64,000 nt of DNA from Thiosulfatihalobacter marinus (lineage in GTDB: Bacteria > Pseudomonadota > Alphaproteobacteria > Rhodobacterales > Rhodobacteraceae). Numbering within the stretch: position 1 is the stretch's first letter; the number at the start of each line of letters is the position of its first letter. Positions 9,476 through 18,954 of the stretch are shown piece after piece. Below the pieces are notes generated by a model. It had not been told where the DNA came from. It did no database searches and saw only the letters and a program-made list of their open reading frames with translations. The stretch lies in contig NZ_JAECRZ010000002.1 of assembly GCF_016019955.1 (NCBI RefSeq), positions 124,001 through 188,000 of the forward strand. Reading direction: 5' to 3'. A program made the position numbers and the translations under genes.

Positions 9476-9922
9476 GTGCGCATCACCAAGAGAACCAATA
9501 TCGCGATCCGGTTGCTGATGTTCTGCACCGCCCACCAGGGTCGTCTGGTTACGAAACACGAAATCGCCGCGCGCTGCAATGCTTCGGAAAACCACCTGGC
9601 GCAGGTCATCAACCAACTGGCGCAGCTGGGCGTGATCCACACCCAGCGCGGGCGCAATGGCGGGCTGGAGCTGGCGCGTCCGCCCGAAGAGATCAGAATT
9701 GGCGAGATATTCCGCATTCTGGAGGCGCCGGTTCCGTTGACCGAGTGCTTTGCCGATGTGGACAATACCTGCCCGCTGACCGATGCCTGCCGGTTGCGCT
9801 TTGCGTTGCAGGATGCGGCGGAGGCGTTTTATCTGCGGCTGGACGACGTGACGCTGGACGCGCTGGTGTGCAACAATACCGCGCTGCTGGCGATCCTGGC
9901 GCCAGAGCCCTGCCATAGCTGA
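9476..9922 (+). CDS. nsrR: Rrf2-family Fe-S transcription regulator, NsrR-like
   Basis: A winged-helix DNA-binding regulator. From the GTG at 9476 the protein starts MRITKRTNIAIRLLMFC, which is how NsrR-type Rrf2 proteins begin, and is 148 residues. The three cysteines C91, C99 and C105 (in TECFADVDNTCPLTDACRLR) have the 8- and 6-residue spacing of the [4Fe-4S] ligands of Bacillus subtilis NsrR, the nitric oxide sensor. GTGGGGGAC at 9461 looks like the ribosome-binding site, which is why I prefer 9476 over the frame start at 9461. It is divergent from the cyclotransferase-like gene. No NO-detoxification gene is nearby, so its targets are probably elsewhere. Confidence 0.85.
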   Translation: MRITKRTNIAIRLLMFCTAHQGRLVTKHEIAARCNASENHLAQVINQLAQLGVIHTQRGRNGGLELARPPEEIRIGEIFRILEAPVPLTECFADVDNTCPLTDACRLRFALQDAAEAFYLRLDDVTLDALVCNNTALLAILAPEPCHS

Positions 9923-9983
9923 CGCAGGCTGCGTTTTGCCGCTTGTCAGCGGGATTTCGGCACACTACGGTATGCGCAACAGA

Positions 9984-10140
9984 TGACTCGGGAGAACCGG
10001 ATGTGAACCGGTGCCGAAGGAGCAACCGCCCCGGAAACTCTCAGGCCGCAGGGACCGCGTTATCTGAACAGACTCTGGAGAGAGGCGCGTGGGCGCCCGC
10101 CGAAGGGATAACGATCTCAGGCGAAAGGACAGAGGGGGCA
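9984..10140 (+). promoter_or_regulatory. Tandem glycine riboswitch
   Basis: Two adjacent glycine aptamers in the leader of gcvT. The first (about 9984-10068) shows CTCGGGAGAACC, then GTGCCGAAGGAGCAACC, then AACTCTCAGGCCGCAGGGAC. The second (about 10070-10140) shows GACTCTGGAGAGAGGC, then CCGCCGAAGGGATAACG, then ATCTCAGGCGAAAGGACAGA. These are the conserved core elements of the gcvT riboswitch class. It ends about 85 nt before the gcvT start. In this class glycine binding normally turns expression on. The 9923-10225 gap contains this element and no gene. Confidence 0.93.
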
Positions 10141-10225
10141 TCGCACGCGCAGGTCTTGCGCGGATTTGGGATGCCGGATGTGACCAGACCCATGGACGCG
10201 CCGGAAGAGGACGGGGGCGAAAGCC

Positions 10226-11350
10226 ATGGGAGAACTGAAGCGCACACCGCTTTATGATCTGCATGTCGAACAGGGCGCCAGGATGGTGCCCTTTGCCGGC
10301 TACGAGATGCCGGTGCAATACGGGATGGGCGTGATGAAGGAGCATCTGCACACCCGCGCCGCCGCCGGGCTGTTCGATGTCAGCCATATGGGGCAGGTGA
10401 TCCTGCGCGGCGGAAGCCACGCGGAAGTGGCGCTGGCCTTTGAAAAAATGGTGCCGATGGATGTGCTGGGCCTGGGCGAAGGTCGTCAGCGTTATGGGCT
10501 GTTCACCAATGCCGCCGGGGGGATCGAGGACGATCTGATGTTCGCAAACCGGGGCGATCATCTGTTCGTGGTGGTCAACGCGGCCTGCAAGGACGGCGAT
10601 ATCGCCCGGATGCGCAGCGCGCTGGAGCCCAATGTCAGCGTGACCGAGATCACCGACCGCGCGCTGATCGCGCTTCAGGGACCGGCAGCCGAGGCCGCGC
10701 TGGCGCGGCTGAGCGGTGCGGTGGCGGACATGGCGTTCATGGATGTGGCGACGGTGGAGTTGAACGGGACCGAATGCTGGGTGTCGCGTTCGGGCTATAC
10801 CGGCGAGGACGGGTACGAGATTTCGGTTCCCGCCGCCGCCGCAGAGGCGCTGTGCCGGGTGTTGTTGGATATGGAGGAGGTCGAGGCCATCGGGCTGGGC
10901 GCGCGCGACAGCCTGCGGCTGGAGGCTGGGCTGTGCCTGTATGGCAATGACATCAGCGCGGGCACATCGCCTGTGGAAGCCGGTCTGAACTGGGCGATCC
11001 AGAAGGTGCGCCGCGCGGGCGGCGATCGCGCCGGGGGCTTTCCGGGAGCGGAGCGGATTTTCGGAGACATGGCCGAGGGCGTGGCACGCAAGCGTGTGGG
11101 GCTGGCGCCGCAGGGGCGGGCGCCGATGCGCGCCGGGACGGTGCTTTATGCCGGGGCAGAGGGTGGCGATCCGATTGGCGAGGTCACGTCGGGCGGCTTT
11201 GGCCCGACGCTGGAAGCGCCGGTCGCCATGGGCTATGTCGGAAGCGCGCAAGCCGCCGTGGGTACAGAGATTTTCGGGGAGGTGCGGGGCAAGCGGTTGC
11301 CCCTGACAGTGGCGAAGATGCCGCTTGTGCCGGCCCGGTTCAAACGCTGA
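10226..11350 (+). CDS. gcvT: Glycine cleavage system T protein (aminomethyltransferase)
   Basis: Tetrahydrofolate-dependent T protein. It takes the aminomethyl group from the lipoyl arm of GcvH, releases ammonia and makes 5,10-methylene-THF. The 374-residue sequence starts MGELKRTPLYDLHVEQGARMVPFAGYEMPVQY and contains the folate-fold motifs GLFDVSHMGQV, RSGYTGEDGYEISVP and GLGARDSLRLEAGLCLYGND, which bind folate and orient the substrate. Length agrees with the family (about 365-375). ATG 10226 follows GGGGGCGAAAGCC. First gene of gcvT-gcvH-gcvP, under the glycine riboswitch; gcvH starts 17 bp after its stop. Confidence 0.96.
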   Translation: MGELKRTPLYDLHVEQGARMVPFAGYEMPVQYGMGVMKEHLHTRAAAGLFDVSHMGQVILRGGSHAEVALAFEKMVPMDVLGLGEGRQRYGLFTNAAGGIEDDLMFANRGDHLFVVVNAACKDGDIARMRSALEPNVSVTEITDRALIALQGPAAEAALARLSGAVADMAFMDVATVELNGTECWVSRSGYTGEDGYEISVPAAAAEALCRVLLDMEEVEAIGLGARDSLRLEAGLCLYGNDISAGTSPVEAGLNWAIQKVRRAGGDRAGGFPGAERIFGDMAEGVARKRVGLAPQGRAPMRAGTVLYAGAEGGDPIGEVTSGGFGPTLEAPVAMGYVGSAQAAVGTEIFGEVRGKRLPLTVAKMPLVPARFKR

Positions 11351-11367
11351 TCAACAGGAGAGCATTG

Positions 11368-11727
11368 ATGAAATACACCGAAGAACATGAATGGCTGCGC
11401 GTCGAGGGGGATGTGGTGGTTGTGGGCATCACCGAACATGCCAGCGAACAGCTGGGCGACGTGGTGTTCATCGAACTGCCCGAGCCGGGCACCGAAGTGA
11501 CGAAGGATGAAGAGGTCTGCGTGATCGAGAGCGTCAAGGCCGCCAGCGATATTCTGGCCCCGCTGGATGGCGAGATCGTCGAGGTGAACGAACCGCTGGT
11601 GGACGCGCCGGGCAAGGTGAATGACGATCCGCTGGGCGATGCGTGGTTCTTCAAGATCAAGGCCGCCGACCTGAGCCAGATGGACGATTACATGGATGAA
11701 GCCGAATACAAGGATTTCATCGGCTAG
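11368..11727 (+). CDS. gcvH: Glycine cleavage system H protein
   Basis: The 119-residue lipoyl carrier shuttles the methylamine group between GcvP, GcvT and lipoamide dehydrogenase. The lipoylated lysine is K57 in CVIESVKAAS, inside the typical hammerhead motif. The start at ATG 11368, not the TTG one codon earlier, is supported by AACAGGAG at 11354-11360 and by the standard MKYTEEHEWLRVEG beginning. It lies 17 bp after gcvT. The 177-bp gap to gcvP holds a family A palindrome (11772-11831), so GcvP may be expressed at a different level or after RNA processing. Confidence 0.96.
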   Translation: MKYTEEHEWLRVEGDVVVVGITEHASEQLGDVVFIELPEPGTEVTKDEEVCVIESVKAASDILAPLDGEIVEVNEPLVDAPGKVNDDPLGDAWFFKIKAADLSQMDDYMDEAEYKDFIG

Positions 11728-11771
11728 GCTGGGCGTTGGCCCGGACCTGTGCCGGGGCGCCGAGAGTCACA

Positions 11772-11831
11772 CCCCCCGGAGACGCGGCCCGATGGCGGCC
11801 CTCCGGGGGGAGTATTTGGGGCAAAATGAAG
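11772..11831 (+). repeat. Composite intergenic palindrome, family A, copy 2
   Basis: A 10-bp inverted repeat, CCCCCCGGAG (11772-11781) with CTCCGGGGGG (11801-11810), closes a 19-nt loop. It is followed by AGTATTTGGGGCAAAATGAAG-type sequence to 11831. Located inside the gcv operon between gcvH and gcvP, so it would be transcribed into the mRNA; it lacks the T-run of a terminator. Confidence 0.75.
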
Positions 11832-11904
11832 CCCTTTCCTGTGCCAGATGCGTGCGGATGCGCGCGCCTGTGGCCTTTGTTCAATACGTGCACGGAGAGC
11901 TTTG

Positions 11905-14754
11905 ATGTCCTTCACGCCAACCGACTATTTGCCTTATGATTTCGCCAATCGGCGCCACATTGGCCCCTCGCCCGAGGAAATGGCCGAGATGTTGAAGGTG
12001 GTGGGCGCGCCCGATCTGGACGCGCTGATCGACGATACGGTCCCTGCGAGCATTCGCCAGAAAGAGCCGCTGGATTTCGGCAGGCCCATGTCGGAACGCG
12101 AATTGCTGCATCATATGCGGGTGACGGCGGGCAAGAACAAGGTGTTCACCTCGCTGATCGGGCAGGGCTATCACGGCACGGTGACGCCGCCCGCGATCCA
12201 GCGCAATATTCTGGAAAACCCGGCCTGGTACACGGCCTATACGCCCTATCAGCCCGAGATTTCGCAGGGCCGGCTTGAGGCGTTGCTGAATTTTCAGACG
12301 ATGATTTCCGACCTGACCGGGCTGGAGATCGCCAACGCGTCGCTGCTGGACGAGGCGACCGCCTGCGCCGAGGCGATGACCATGGCGCAGCGGGTGTCGA
12401 AATCCAGGGCGATGGCGTTTTTCGTGGATCGTGATTGTCATCCGCAGAATATCGCCGTGGTGAAAACCCGCGCCGCGCCGCTGGGCATCGAGGTGATCGT
12501 GGGCAACCCCGACAAGATGGAGCCAGAAAAGGTGTTCGGTGCGCTGTTCCAGTATCCGGGCACCTATGGCCATGTGCGCGATTTTACCGATCAGATCGCG
12601 GCGCTGCATGAGCACAAGGCGATCGGCATTGTGGCAGCCGATCCGCTGTCGCTGACCCTGCTGAAGGAGCCGGGCGCAATGGGGGCGGATATTGCCGTGG
12701 GATCGACCCAGCGGTTTGGCGTGCCGGTAGGCTATGGCGGGCCGCACGCGGCCTATATGGCGACCAAGGATGCCTATAAGCGCGCCATGCCGGGCCGTAT
12801 CATCGGCGTGTCGATCGACAGCCACGGCAACCGGGCCTATCGCCTGTCATTGCAGACGCGCGAGCAGCATATCCGTCGCGAGAAGGCCAATTCCAACGTC
12901 TGCACGGCGCAGGCGCTGTTGGCGGTGATGGCATCGATGTATGCGGTGTTTCACGGGCCCAAGGGGCTGAAGGCGATTGCACAGCGTATTCACCGCAAGA
13001 CCGTGCGGCTTGCGCGTGGGTTGGAAGAGGCCGGGTTCAGGGTGGATCCGCAGGCGTTTTTCGACACGATCACGGTGGATGTGGGGCCGTTGCAGGCGGC
13101 GGTTCTGAAATCGGCCCGCGACGAACAGATCAATCTGCGCGCGGTGGGGGAAACGCGGGTCGGTATCACGCTGGACGAGGCAACCCGTCCCGAGGTGATC
13201 GAAAAGGTCTGGCGGGCCTTTGGTGTCGAGCGCAGGGACGACGATTATACGCCGACCTATCGCGTGCCCGAGAACATGCACCGGCAAAGCGCGTATCTGA
13301 CCCATCCTATTTTTCACATGAACCGGGCCGAGACCGAGATGATGCGCTACATGCGCCGTCTGGCGGATCGCGATCTGGCGCTGGACCGGGCGATGATTCC
13401 GTTGGGCTCGTGCACGATGAAGCTTAATTCGGCGGCCGAGATGATGCCGCTGAGCTGGCCGGAATATGCCTATCTGCACCCGTTCGCACCGCTGGATCAG
13501 GCCGAGGGCTATGCCGAGATGATTGCGGACCTGTCGGACAAGCTGTGCCGGATCACCGGGTATGACGCGATTTCCATGCAGCCCAATTCGGGCGCGCAGG
13601 GGGAATATGCGGGGCTGTTGACCATTGCCGCTTATCACAAGGCGCGCGGGCAGGGGCATCGCAACATTTGCCTCATTCCGATGAGCGCGCATGGCACCAA
13701 TCCGGCCAGCGCCATGATGGTGGGCTGGAAGGTGGTGCCGGTGAAATCGGCGGAAAACGGCGATATCGATCTGGATGATTTCCGCGAAAAGGCTGAGAAA
13801 CATTCGGAAAATCTTGCCGGCTGCATGATCACCTACCCGTCCACGCATGGCGTGTTTGAGGAAACGGTGATGGATGTCTGCGCGATCACACATGACCATG
13901 GCGGGCAGGTCTATATCGACGGCGCCAACATGAACGCCATGGTGGGATTGTCGCGTCCCGGCGATCTGGGTGGGGACGTGAGCCACCTGAATCTGCACAA
14001 GACCTTTGCCATTCCGCACGGCGGAGGCGGACCCGGCATGGGGCCGATCGGGGTAAAGGCGCATCTGACAGCGCATCTGCCGGGCCACCCTGAAACCGGG
14101 GACGCGCAAGGGCCGGTTTCGGCGGCGCCATATGGCTCGGCCTCGATCCTGACGATCAGCTGGGCCTATTGCCTGATGATGGGCGGCGCCGGGCTGACAC
14201 AGGCGACGCGGGTGGCGATCCTGAACGCCAACTACATCGCCAAACGCCTGGAAGGTGCGTTCGATGTGCTTTATCGCGGGCCGACGGGCCGGGTGGCGCA
14301 TGAATGCATCATCGACACGCGCCCGTTTGCAGACAGTGCGGGGGTGACGGTGGACGATATTGCCAAGCGCCTGATGGATGCCGGGTTCCATGCGCCGACC
14401 ATGAGCTGGCCGGTTGCCGGAACACTGATGATCGAGCCGACCGAAAGCGAGACCAAGGCCGAGCTGGACCGCTTTGTCGATGCGATGCTGTCGATCCGCG
14501 AGGAAATCCGCGAGATCGAAGAAGGACGCATGGATGTGGAAAACAATCCGCTGAAGAACGCGCCCCACACGATGGAAGACCTTGTGCGCGAATGGGACAG
14601 GCCCTACAGCCGCGAACAGGGGTGTTTTCCGCCCGGCGCGTTCCGGGTCGACAAGTACTGGCCGCCGGTGAACCGGGTGGACAATGCCTGGGGCGACCGC
14701 AACCTTGTCTGTATCTGCCCTCCAATGGAGGACTACGCCGACGCGGCGGAATAG
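11905..14754 (+). CDS. gcvP: Glycine dehydrogenase (decarboxylating), GcvP
   Basis: PLP-dependent P protein that decarboxylates glycine and loads the aminomethyl residue on GcvH. At 949 residues it is the single-chain (homodimeric) form, not the split GcvPA/GcvPB. It begins [26 protein letters not shown]. The PLP lysine is about K699, in [22 protein letters not shown]. Other family motifs are [21 protein letters not shown] and [14 protein letters not shown]. The start at 11905 is chosen from ACGGAGAGCTTTG immediately upstream and from the conserved N-terminus; the frame open from 11848 runs through the gcvH-gcvP spacer. Third gene of the glycine-riboswitch operon; a double hairpin follows its stop. 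Confidence 0.97.
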   Translation: MSFTPTDYLPYDFANRRHIGPSPEEMAEMLKVVGAPDLDALIDDTVPASIRQKEPLDFGRPMSERELLHHMRVTAGKNKVFTSLIGQGYHGTVTPPAIQRNILENPAWYTAYTPYQPEISQGRLEALLNFQTMISDLTGLEIANASLLDEATACAEAMTMAQRVSKSRAMAFFVDRDCHPQNIAVVKTRAAPLGIEVIVGNPDKMEPEKVFGALFQYPGTYGHVRDFTDQIAALHEHKAIGIVAADPLSLTLLKEPGAMGADIAVGSTQRFGVPVGYGGPHAAYMATKDAYKRAMPGRIIGVSIDSHGNRAYRLSLQTREQHIRREKANSNVCTAQALLAVMASMYAVFHGPKGLKAIAQRIHRKTVRLARGLEEAGFRVDPQAFFDTITVDVGPLQAAVLKSARDEQINLRAVGETRVGITLDEATRPEVIEKVWRAFGVERRDDDYTPTYRVPENMHRQSAYLTHPIFHMNRAETEMMRYMRRLADRDLALDRAMIPLGSCTMKLNSAAEMMPLSWPEYAYLHPFAPLDQAEGYAEMIADLSDKLCRITGYDAISMQPNSGAQGEYAGLLTIAAYHKARGQGHRNICLIPMSAHGTNPASAMMVGWKVVPVKSAENGDIDLDDFREKAEKHSENLAGCMITYPSTHGVFEETVMDVCAITHDHGGQVYIDGANMNAMVGLSRPGDLGGDVSHLNLHKTFAIPHGGGGPGMGPIGVKAHLTAHLPGHPETGDAQGPVSAAPYGSASILTISWAYCLMMGGAGLTQATRVAILNANYIAKRLEGAFDVLYRGPTGRVAHECIIDTRPFADSAGVTVDDIAKRLMDAGFHAPTMSWPVAGTLMIEPTESETKAELDRFVDAMLSIREEIREIEEGRMDVENNPLKNAPHTMEDLVREWDRPYSREQGCFPPGAFRVDKYWPPVNRVDNAWGDRNLVCICPPMEDYADAAE

Positions 14755-14825
14755 GGGGGCCAGCCCCCCACATTGAAAATTGAAATTTTCAATGCTCCCC
14801 CCGGGATATTTGGGGCCAAAAGAAG
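14754..14825 (+). repeat. Composite intergenic palindrome, family A, copy 3, with a nested palindrome
   Basis: Begins at the last base of the gcvP stop: GGGGGGCCAGCCCCCC (14754-14769), identical to copy 1, and later CTCCCCCCGGGATATTTGGG ending ...AAAAGAAG at 14825. Between these parts lies a perfect 11-bp inverted repeat with a 2-nt loop, CATTGAAAATT-GA-AATTTTCAATG (14771-14794), which is absent from copy 1 and looks like an insertion into the repeat. Confidence 0.75.
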
Positions 14826-14841
14826 TATGGGTGCTCCCTGT

Positions 14842-14870
14842 CTTCTTTTGGCTTCAAATATCCCGGGGAG
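14842..14870 (-). repeat. Family A palindrome copy 4, inverted and facing copy 3
   Basis: Read on the minus strand it is CTCCCCGGGATATTTGAAGC followed by CAAAAGAAG, closely matching 14795-14825. The two copies are separated by only 16 nt, so RNA from either strand can fold into a stem of about 28 bp. It lies between convergent gcvP and the ABC permease and could act as a bidirectional 3' end, though neither side has a T-run. Confidence 0.7.
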
Positions 14871-14975
14871 TCCCGGCTTGCCGGGACGGGGCAGCGCCCC
14901 TTTCAGGCTCAGCTGTGCTGAGCCTGGCCCAACATCTGGCAGCCGCCTTCGGGCGGCGAAGATGGCGGGAGCGCT

Positions 14976-17504
14976 TTAGTCGCGGGCGCGAAGAACGCGG
15001 GCAGGCCGCGCGGCGAGGGCAGGGAGCGCAAAGAAAAGCCCGGCCAGCAGGTTGGCCAGGAGCCCGGCAGCGACGACAGTCAGGGCGTTGGGCCAGATCA
15101 GTTCGAAGTCGCTTTCCATCACGAAGGTCATCACGGCCCATGCGCCGGTTGCGCCCACAGCCAGGGCCACCAGTCCCGCCGCGCCGCCCAGCAGAGCGGC
15201 TCGGGCGGCAAGACTTGTCAGGATCTGGCGGCGTTGGGCGCCCAGGGTCTTGAGCACGGCGGCCTCATACGTGCGCCCCTGTTGTCCGGCGGCGGCCGCG
15301 CCGATGATCACCAGCAACCCTGTCAGCAGGATCGCCGTGGCGCCGTAGGTGGTGGCGTTGGCCAACTGTGCCACCAGCCCCGAGACACGCCCTACCGCTT
15401 CGCGCACGTGGATGGCGGTGATGTTGGGCAGGGTGCCGGAGAGGTCTCTTAGGATTGCAGCCTCGGCGGATTGCTCGGCATAGACAGTGGCGATGAAGCT
15501 GTGAGGCGCTCCGGCCAGCGCGCCGGGGTTCATGGCGATGACAAAGCCCATGCCGGCAGTTGAGAAATCCACCTCGCGAAAGCTGGTCACGGTGGCGGTG
15601 ATGTCGCGGCCCAGCACGTTGACCGTCATTTCATCGCCCAGTTTGATGCCCATTTCCTGCGCCTCCTCGGCGGCAAAGCTGATCTGGGGCGGGCCATTGT
15701 AATCCTCGGGCCACCAACTGCCGGCGGTCAGTCTGGTATTGGCCGGCAGGCCGGCGGAATAGGTCACGCCCCGGTCGCCGTGAAGCACCCAGTGGTCTCC
15801 GGCCACGTCCCGCGCCGGTCGCCCGTTGATCCGGGTGATGATGCCGCGCAGCATGGGCGCGGTTTCGACCTTGGAGACCGCGGTATCCGTGTCCAGCCGG
15901 GCGCGAAAATCCGGCATCTGGTCCTGTTGGATGTCGACGAAGAAGAAGCTGGGGGCGACATCCGGCAGGTCCCGCGCGATGGCGTTGCGCAGGTTGCCGT
16001 CGACCTGTCCAACCGTGGCCAGTACCGCCAGGCCCAGGCCCAGGGAGAGCACAACCGGTGTGGTGGCCTCGCGCGAGTGGGCCACGGCGGTGAGTGCCCA
16101 GCGCAGGGCCGGTCCGGGGCGAATCTTGCGCGACAGGCCCCGCACCAGCGCGCGCAGGCCGATTGCGGCAAGTGACAGGAAACCCATCGCGGCCACGACG
16201 CCGCCCGCGAACCAGAGCGTCAGCATTGCCGAGCCCGAAAGCCAGGAGGCCAGTCCCACGAGCAGCACCAGCAGCCCGCCCACCGCCGCGAGGTAGCGTG
16301 GCGCGGGCAACAGGGCGGCGCGCGCGCCTAGTGCGTCGCGGAACAGCGCGGTGGGGCGCACCTCCTCGATCCGCGCCAGCGGCCAGAGGGTGAAGATGGC
16401 CGCTGTCAGGGCGCCGTAAAGCGCGGCCTCGATCAGCGGCAGCGGGTAAAGCGTAAAGACCGCCGGAAAGGGCAGAGCCGACAGGATCAGCGGCGCAAGC
16501 AGGATCGGGGCCAGCGCGCCAATCAGCAGGCCAAGCGCGATGCCCAAGCCGGCGACCATGCCGATTTGCAGGAAATAGGTAAGAAAGATCGTGCCGCGTG
16601 TCGCGCCCAGGCTGCGCAGGGTGGCGATGACCTCGGTCTTGCGGGCAAGATAGGCGCGGATCGCGGTTGACACGCCCACGCCACCCACTGCCAGCCCGGC
16701 CAGCCCGACCAGGATCAGGAAGGCGCCGAACCGCTCGACAAAGCGCGCCAGCCCCGGCGCACCGTTGCGGCTGTCGCGCCAGCGCAGGCCGGTGCTTTCG
16801 AACCGCGCGCGCGCCGCCGCAGAGAGCGCGGCCAGGTCCGCGCCTTCGGCCAGATCCAGCCGGTAATGGGCGCTGAACAGCGTGCCCGGCGCCAGCAGGC
16901 CGGAATTTTCCAACCCTGCCAGGGTGACAATCGAGCGCGGCGCGAGACCGAAGCCGCCGGAACTGTCCGGTTCGCGCAGCAGGCGGGCCATGAAGACAAA
17001 CTCTTGCTGGCCGAATTTGAACCGGTCGCCCGGCGCAAGGCCAAGCCGGTCTGCCAGCAGGCCCTGCATCACGGCGCCGGGCAGGCCGTTCTGCCCGGCC
17101 ATGGCGCGGGCCAGCGGCATCGACGGATCCAGCGCGACGCTGCCCAGCAGGGGATAGGCGCCGTCAATGGCCTTGACCTGTGTCAGCGCGCGGTCCGCCT
17201 CCGCGCCGCTGCCGACCACGGCCATTGAGCGGAAATCGATGATTTCCGACATGGCCAGCGCGGTGTCGGCCATAAAGGCGCGTTCATCGGCGTTGGCGCG
17301 GCGATAGGTAAAGCTCATTTCCGCATCACCGCCAAGAAGGGCGGCGCCCTCGGCGGCAAGACCGGCCTCGATCGCGGCCCGGACCGAGCCGATGGCGGCG
17401 ATGGTGGCCACGCCCAGCGCGAGACAGGTCAGAAACACACCAAAGCCGCGCAATCCGCCCCGGATTTCGCGACGCGCAAGGCGGGCGGCCTGGGCCAGGC
17501 TCAT
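14976..17504 (-). CDS. ABC transporter permease, FtsX/YbbP type
   Basis: An 842-residue inner-membrane protein. It starts with an amphipathic [20 protein letters not shown] and a first membrane segment (VFLTCLALGVATIAAIGSV). A large periplasmic domain follows, then a block of membrane segments near residues 260-370 and another in the C-terminal third, including LLTGLLVIIGAAAAG. This two-lobed arrangement is that of YbbP, larger than LolC/E. Its start overlaps the 3' end of the ATPase gene by 4 nt, so the two are translationally coupled. In Escherichia coli the order tesA divergent from ybbA-ybbP is the same as here; the transported substrate is not known. Confidence 0.9.
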   Translation of the reverse strand: MSLAQAARLARREIRGGLRGFGVFLTCLALGVATIAAIGSVRAAIEAGLAAEGAALLGGDAEMSFTYRRANADERAFMADTALAMSEIIDFRSMAVVGSGAEADRALTQVKAIDGAYPLLGSVALDPSMPLARAMAGQNGLPGAVMQGLLADRLGLAPGDRFKFGQQEFVFMARLLREPDSSGGFGLAPRSIVTLAGLENSGLLAPGTLFSAHYRLDLAEGADLAALSAAARARFESTGLRWRDSRNGAPGLARFVERFGAFLILVGLAGLAVGGVGVSTAIRAYLARKTEVIATLRSLGATRGTIFLTYFLQIGMVAGLGIALGLLIGALAPILLAPLILSALPFPAVFTLYPLPLIEAALYGALTAAIFTLWPLARIEEVRPTALFRDALGARAALLPAPRYLAAVGGLLVLLVGLASWLSGSAMLTLWFAGGVVAAMGFLSLAAIGLRALVRGLSRKIRPGPALRWALTAVAHSREATTPVVLSLGLGLAVLATVGQVDGNLRNAIARDLPDVAPSFFFVDIQQDQMPDFRARLDTDTAVSKVETAPMLRGIITRINGRPARDVAGDHWVLHGDRGVTYSAGLPANTRLTAGSWWPEDYNGPPQISFAAEEAQEMGIKLGDEMTVNVLGRDITATVTSFREVDFSTAGMGFVIAMNPGALAGAPHSFIATVYAEQSAEAAILRDLSGTLPNITAIHVREAVGRVSGLVAQLANATTYGATAILLTGLLVIIGAAAAGQQGRTYEAAVLKTLGAQRRQILTSLAARAALLGGAAGLVALAVGATGAWAVMTFVMESDFELIWPNALTVVAAGLLANLLAGLFFALPALAARPARVLRARD

Positions 17505-18187
17505 GCCGCGGCGTCCGTTTGCGGGGCAATGCGCCCGTCGCGCAGGCGGATCACGCGCGAACAGCGCCGGGCCAGCGCGTTGGAATGGGTGACAAGCACC
17601 AGCGTGGTGCCGCGTTTGGCGTGCAGGTCGAACAGCAGGTCCATGATGATTTCGCCCGTGGCCTGATCCAGGTTGCCGGTGGGTTCGTCGGCCAGCAGGA
17701 TCTGCGGCGAGGGGGCAGAGGCGCGGGCCAGTGCCACGCGCTGCTGTTCGCCGCCCGAAAGCTGGTTGGGATAATGATCGGCGCGGTGGTCCAGGCCCAC
17801 GGCTTCAAGCTCGGCGCGCGCGCGCGCCATTGCATCGCGGTGCCCGGCCAGTTCCAGCGGCGTGGCGACGTTTTCCAGCGCGGTCATGGTGGGGATCAGG
17901 TGAAAGTTCTGGAAAACGATCCCCATCGAACTGCGCCGGAACCGCGCCAGCGCGTCTTCGGACAGGTCTGTCAGTTTCTGTCCCAGTGCCGAAACCTCGC
18001 CCCCCGTGGCGCGTTCCAGCCCGCCCATCAGCATCAGCAACGACGACTTGCCCGAACCGGAGGGGCCGACAAGGGCCAGGGTCTCGCCTTTGTGAACGTC
18101 CAGTGTCACGCCATGCAGGATTTCGACCCGCCCGGCATTGCTATCGAGCGCCAAAGCGGCATCTTGGAGGGAGATAATGGTTGTCAT
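17501..18187 (-). CDS. ABC transporter ATP-binding protein, YbbA/LolD-like
   Basis: A 228-residue nucleotide-binding subunit of the MacB/LolD/YbbA group. Walker A is [12 protein letters not shown], the Q-loop is [12 protein letters not shown], the ABC signature is [14 protein letters not shown] and Walker B is [13 protein letters not shown]. It pairs with the downstream FtsX-type permease, with which it overlaps by 4 nt. ATG at 18187. The gene diverges from the TesA-like esterase with only about 45 bp between starts, so their promoters must overlap. This gene set (esterase, ATPase, permease) mirrors E. coli tesA-ybbA-ybbP; an export role for a lipid-like or peptide substrate is only inferred. 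Confidence 0.92.
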   Translation of the reverse strand: MTTIISLQDAALALDSNAGRVEILHGVTLDVHKGETLALVGPSGSGKSSLLMLMGGLERATGGEVSALGQKLTDLSEDALARFRRSSMGIVFQNFHLIPTMTALENVATPLELAGHRDAMARARAELEAVGLDHRADHYPNQLSGGEQQRVALARASAPSPQILLADEPTGNLDQATGEIIMDLLFDLHAKRGTTLVLVTHSNALARRCSRVIRLRDGRIAPQTDAAA

Positions 18188-18232
18188 GAAGGAGGCTGCC
18201 TGTTGCCGGGGGTTTCAGAACTATATGGGCAC

Positions 18233-18865
18233 GTGAAAAGGATGGGCAAGGCGCTGGTGCTGGTGATCTGTCTTGCCGGTCCGGCCTGGGCCGCGCCGGT
18301 GGCGTTGGTGGCGCTGGGCGACAGCCTGACCCACGGGTACGGATTGCCGCCCGAAGACGGGTTTGTGCCGCGGTTGCAGGCCTGGCTGACGGCGAAGGGC
18401 GCGGACGTGGCGGTGCAGAATGCGGGCGTGTCGGGCGACACGACCCAGGGCGGGCTGGCGCGGGTGGGCTGGACGCTGAGCGGCGGTGCCGAGGCGATGA
18501 TCGTGGCGCTGGGCGGCAATGACGTGCTGCGCGGGATCGATCCGGCGGTCAGCAGGGCCAACCTGGCCGGGATCATCGAGGCAGCGCAGGCCGAGGGGGT
18601 GCGGGTGTTGCTGGTGGGCATGACGGCTCCGCTGAACTATGGTGCCGAATACAAGGCCGCGTTCGACGACATGTATGGTGACCTGTCCAGGGAATACGGA
18701 GTGGCGCTGGCCCCGGATTTCTTTGCCGGCCTGCGCGACGTGCCGCCCGAGGAGATGGGCAGCGTGATGCAGGGCGACGGGCTGCATCCCAATGCCGACG
18801 GCGTTTTGCGCATTGTCGAGGCGCTGGGTCCGTATGTGCTTGACCTGATCGCACGGACGGACTGA
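18233..18865 (+). CDS. tesA: SGNH/GDSL arylesterase, TesA-like
   Basis: Periplasmic lysophospholipase/thioesterase I-like hydrolase of about 210 residues. The signal peptide is VKRMGKALVLVICLAGPAWA. The SGNH blocks are present: catalytic Ser in ALGDSLTHGYG, Gly in NAGVSGDTT, Asn in LGGNDVLRG, and the Asp/His pair in GDGLHPNADG. The start is either GTG 18233 or ATG 18242; both give a signal peptide, and the long frame from 17519 is antisense to the ABC ATPase gene and not real. Divergent from the YbbA/YbbP-like ABC pair, as in E. coli. Confidence 0.9.
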   Translation: MKRMGKALVLVICLAGPAWAAPVALVALGDSLTHGYGLPPEDGFVPRLQAWLTAKGADVAVQNAGVSGDTTQGGLARVGWTLSGGAEAMIVALGGNDVLRGIDPAVSRANLAGIIEAAQAEGVRVLLVGMTAPLNYGAEYKAAFDDMYGDLSREYGVALAPDFFAGLRDVPPEEMGSVMQGDGLHPNADGVLRIVEALGPYVLDLIARTD

Positions 18866-18896
18866 GCCGCGCCGCCGGGCGCGCAAGGATCTGGCA

Positions 18897-18932
18897 ACAA
18901 AAAGGGGGCGGGGCCATTGTGGCCACCGCCCC
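18897..18932 (-). terminator. Rho-independent terminator of the cold-shock gene
   Basis: On the minus strand GGGGCGGTGGCC, a short ACAAT loop and GGCCCCGCCCC form a GC-rich hairpin followed by TTTTTG. It lies 22 bp after the cold-shock stop codon and may also help separate the convergent esterase gene. Confidence 0.8.
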
Positions 18933-18954
18933 GCATTCTAGCCGGACGCGCGGA

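Noticed and set aside
17519..18232. Upstream extension of the TesA-like frame
   Set aside because: Antisense to the ABC ATPase gene; the signal peptide begins at 18233 or 18242.
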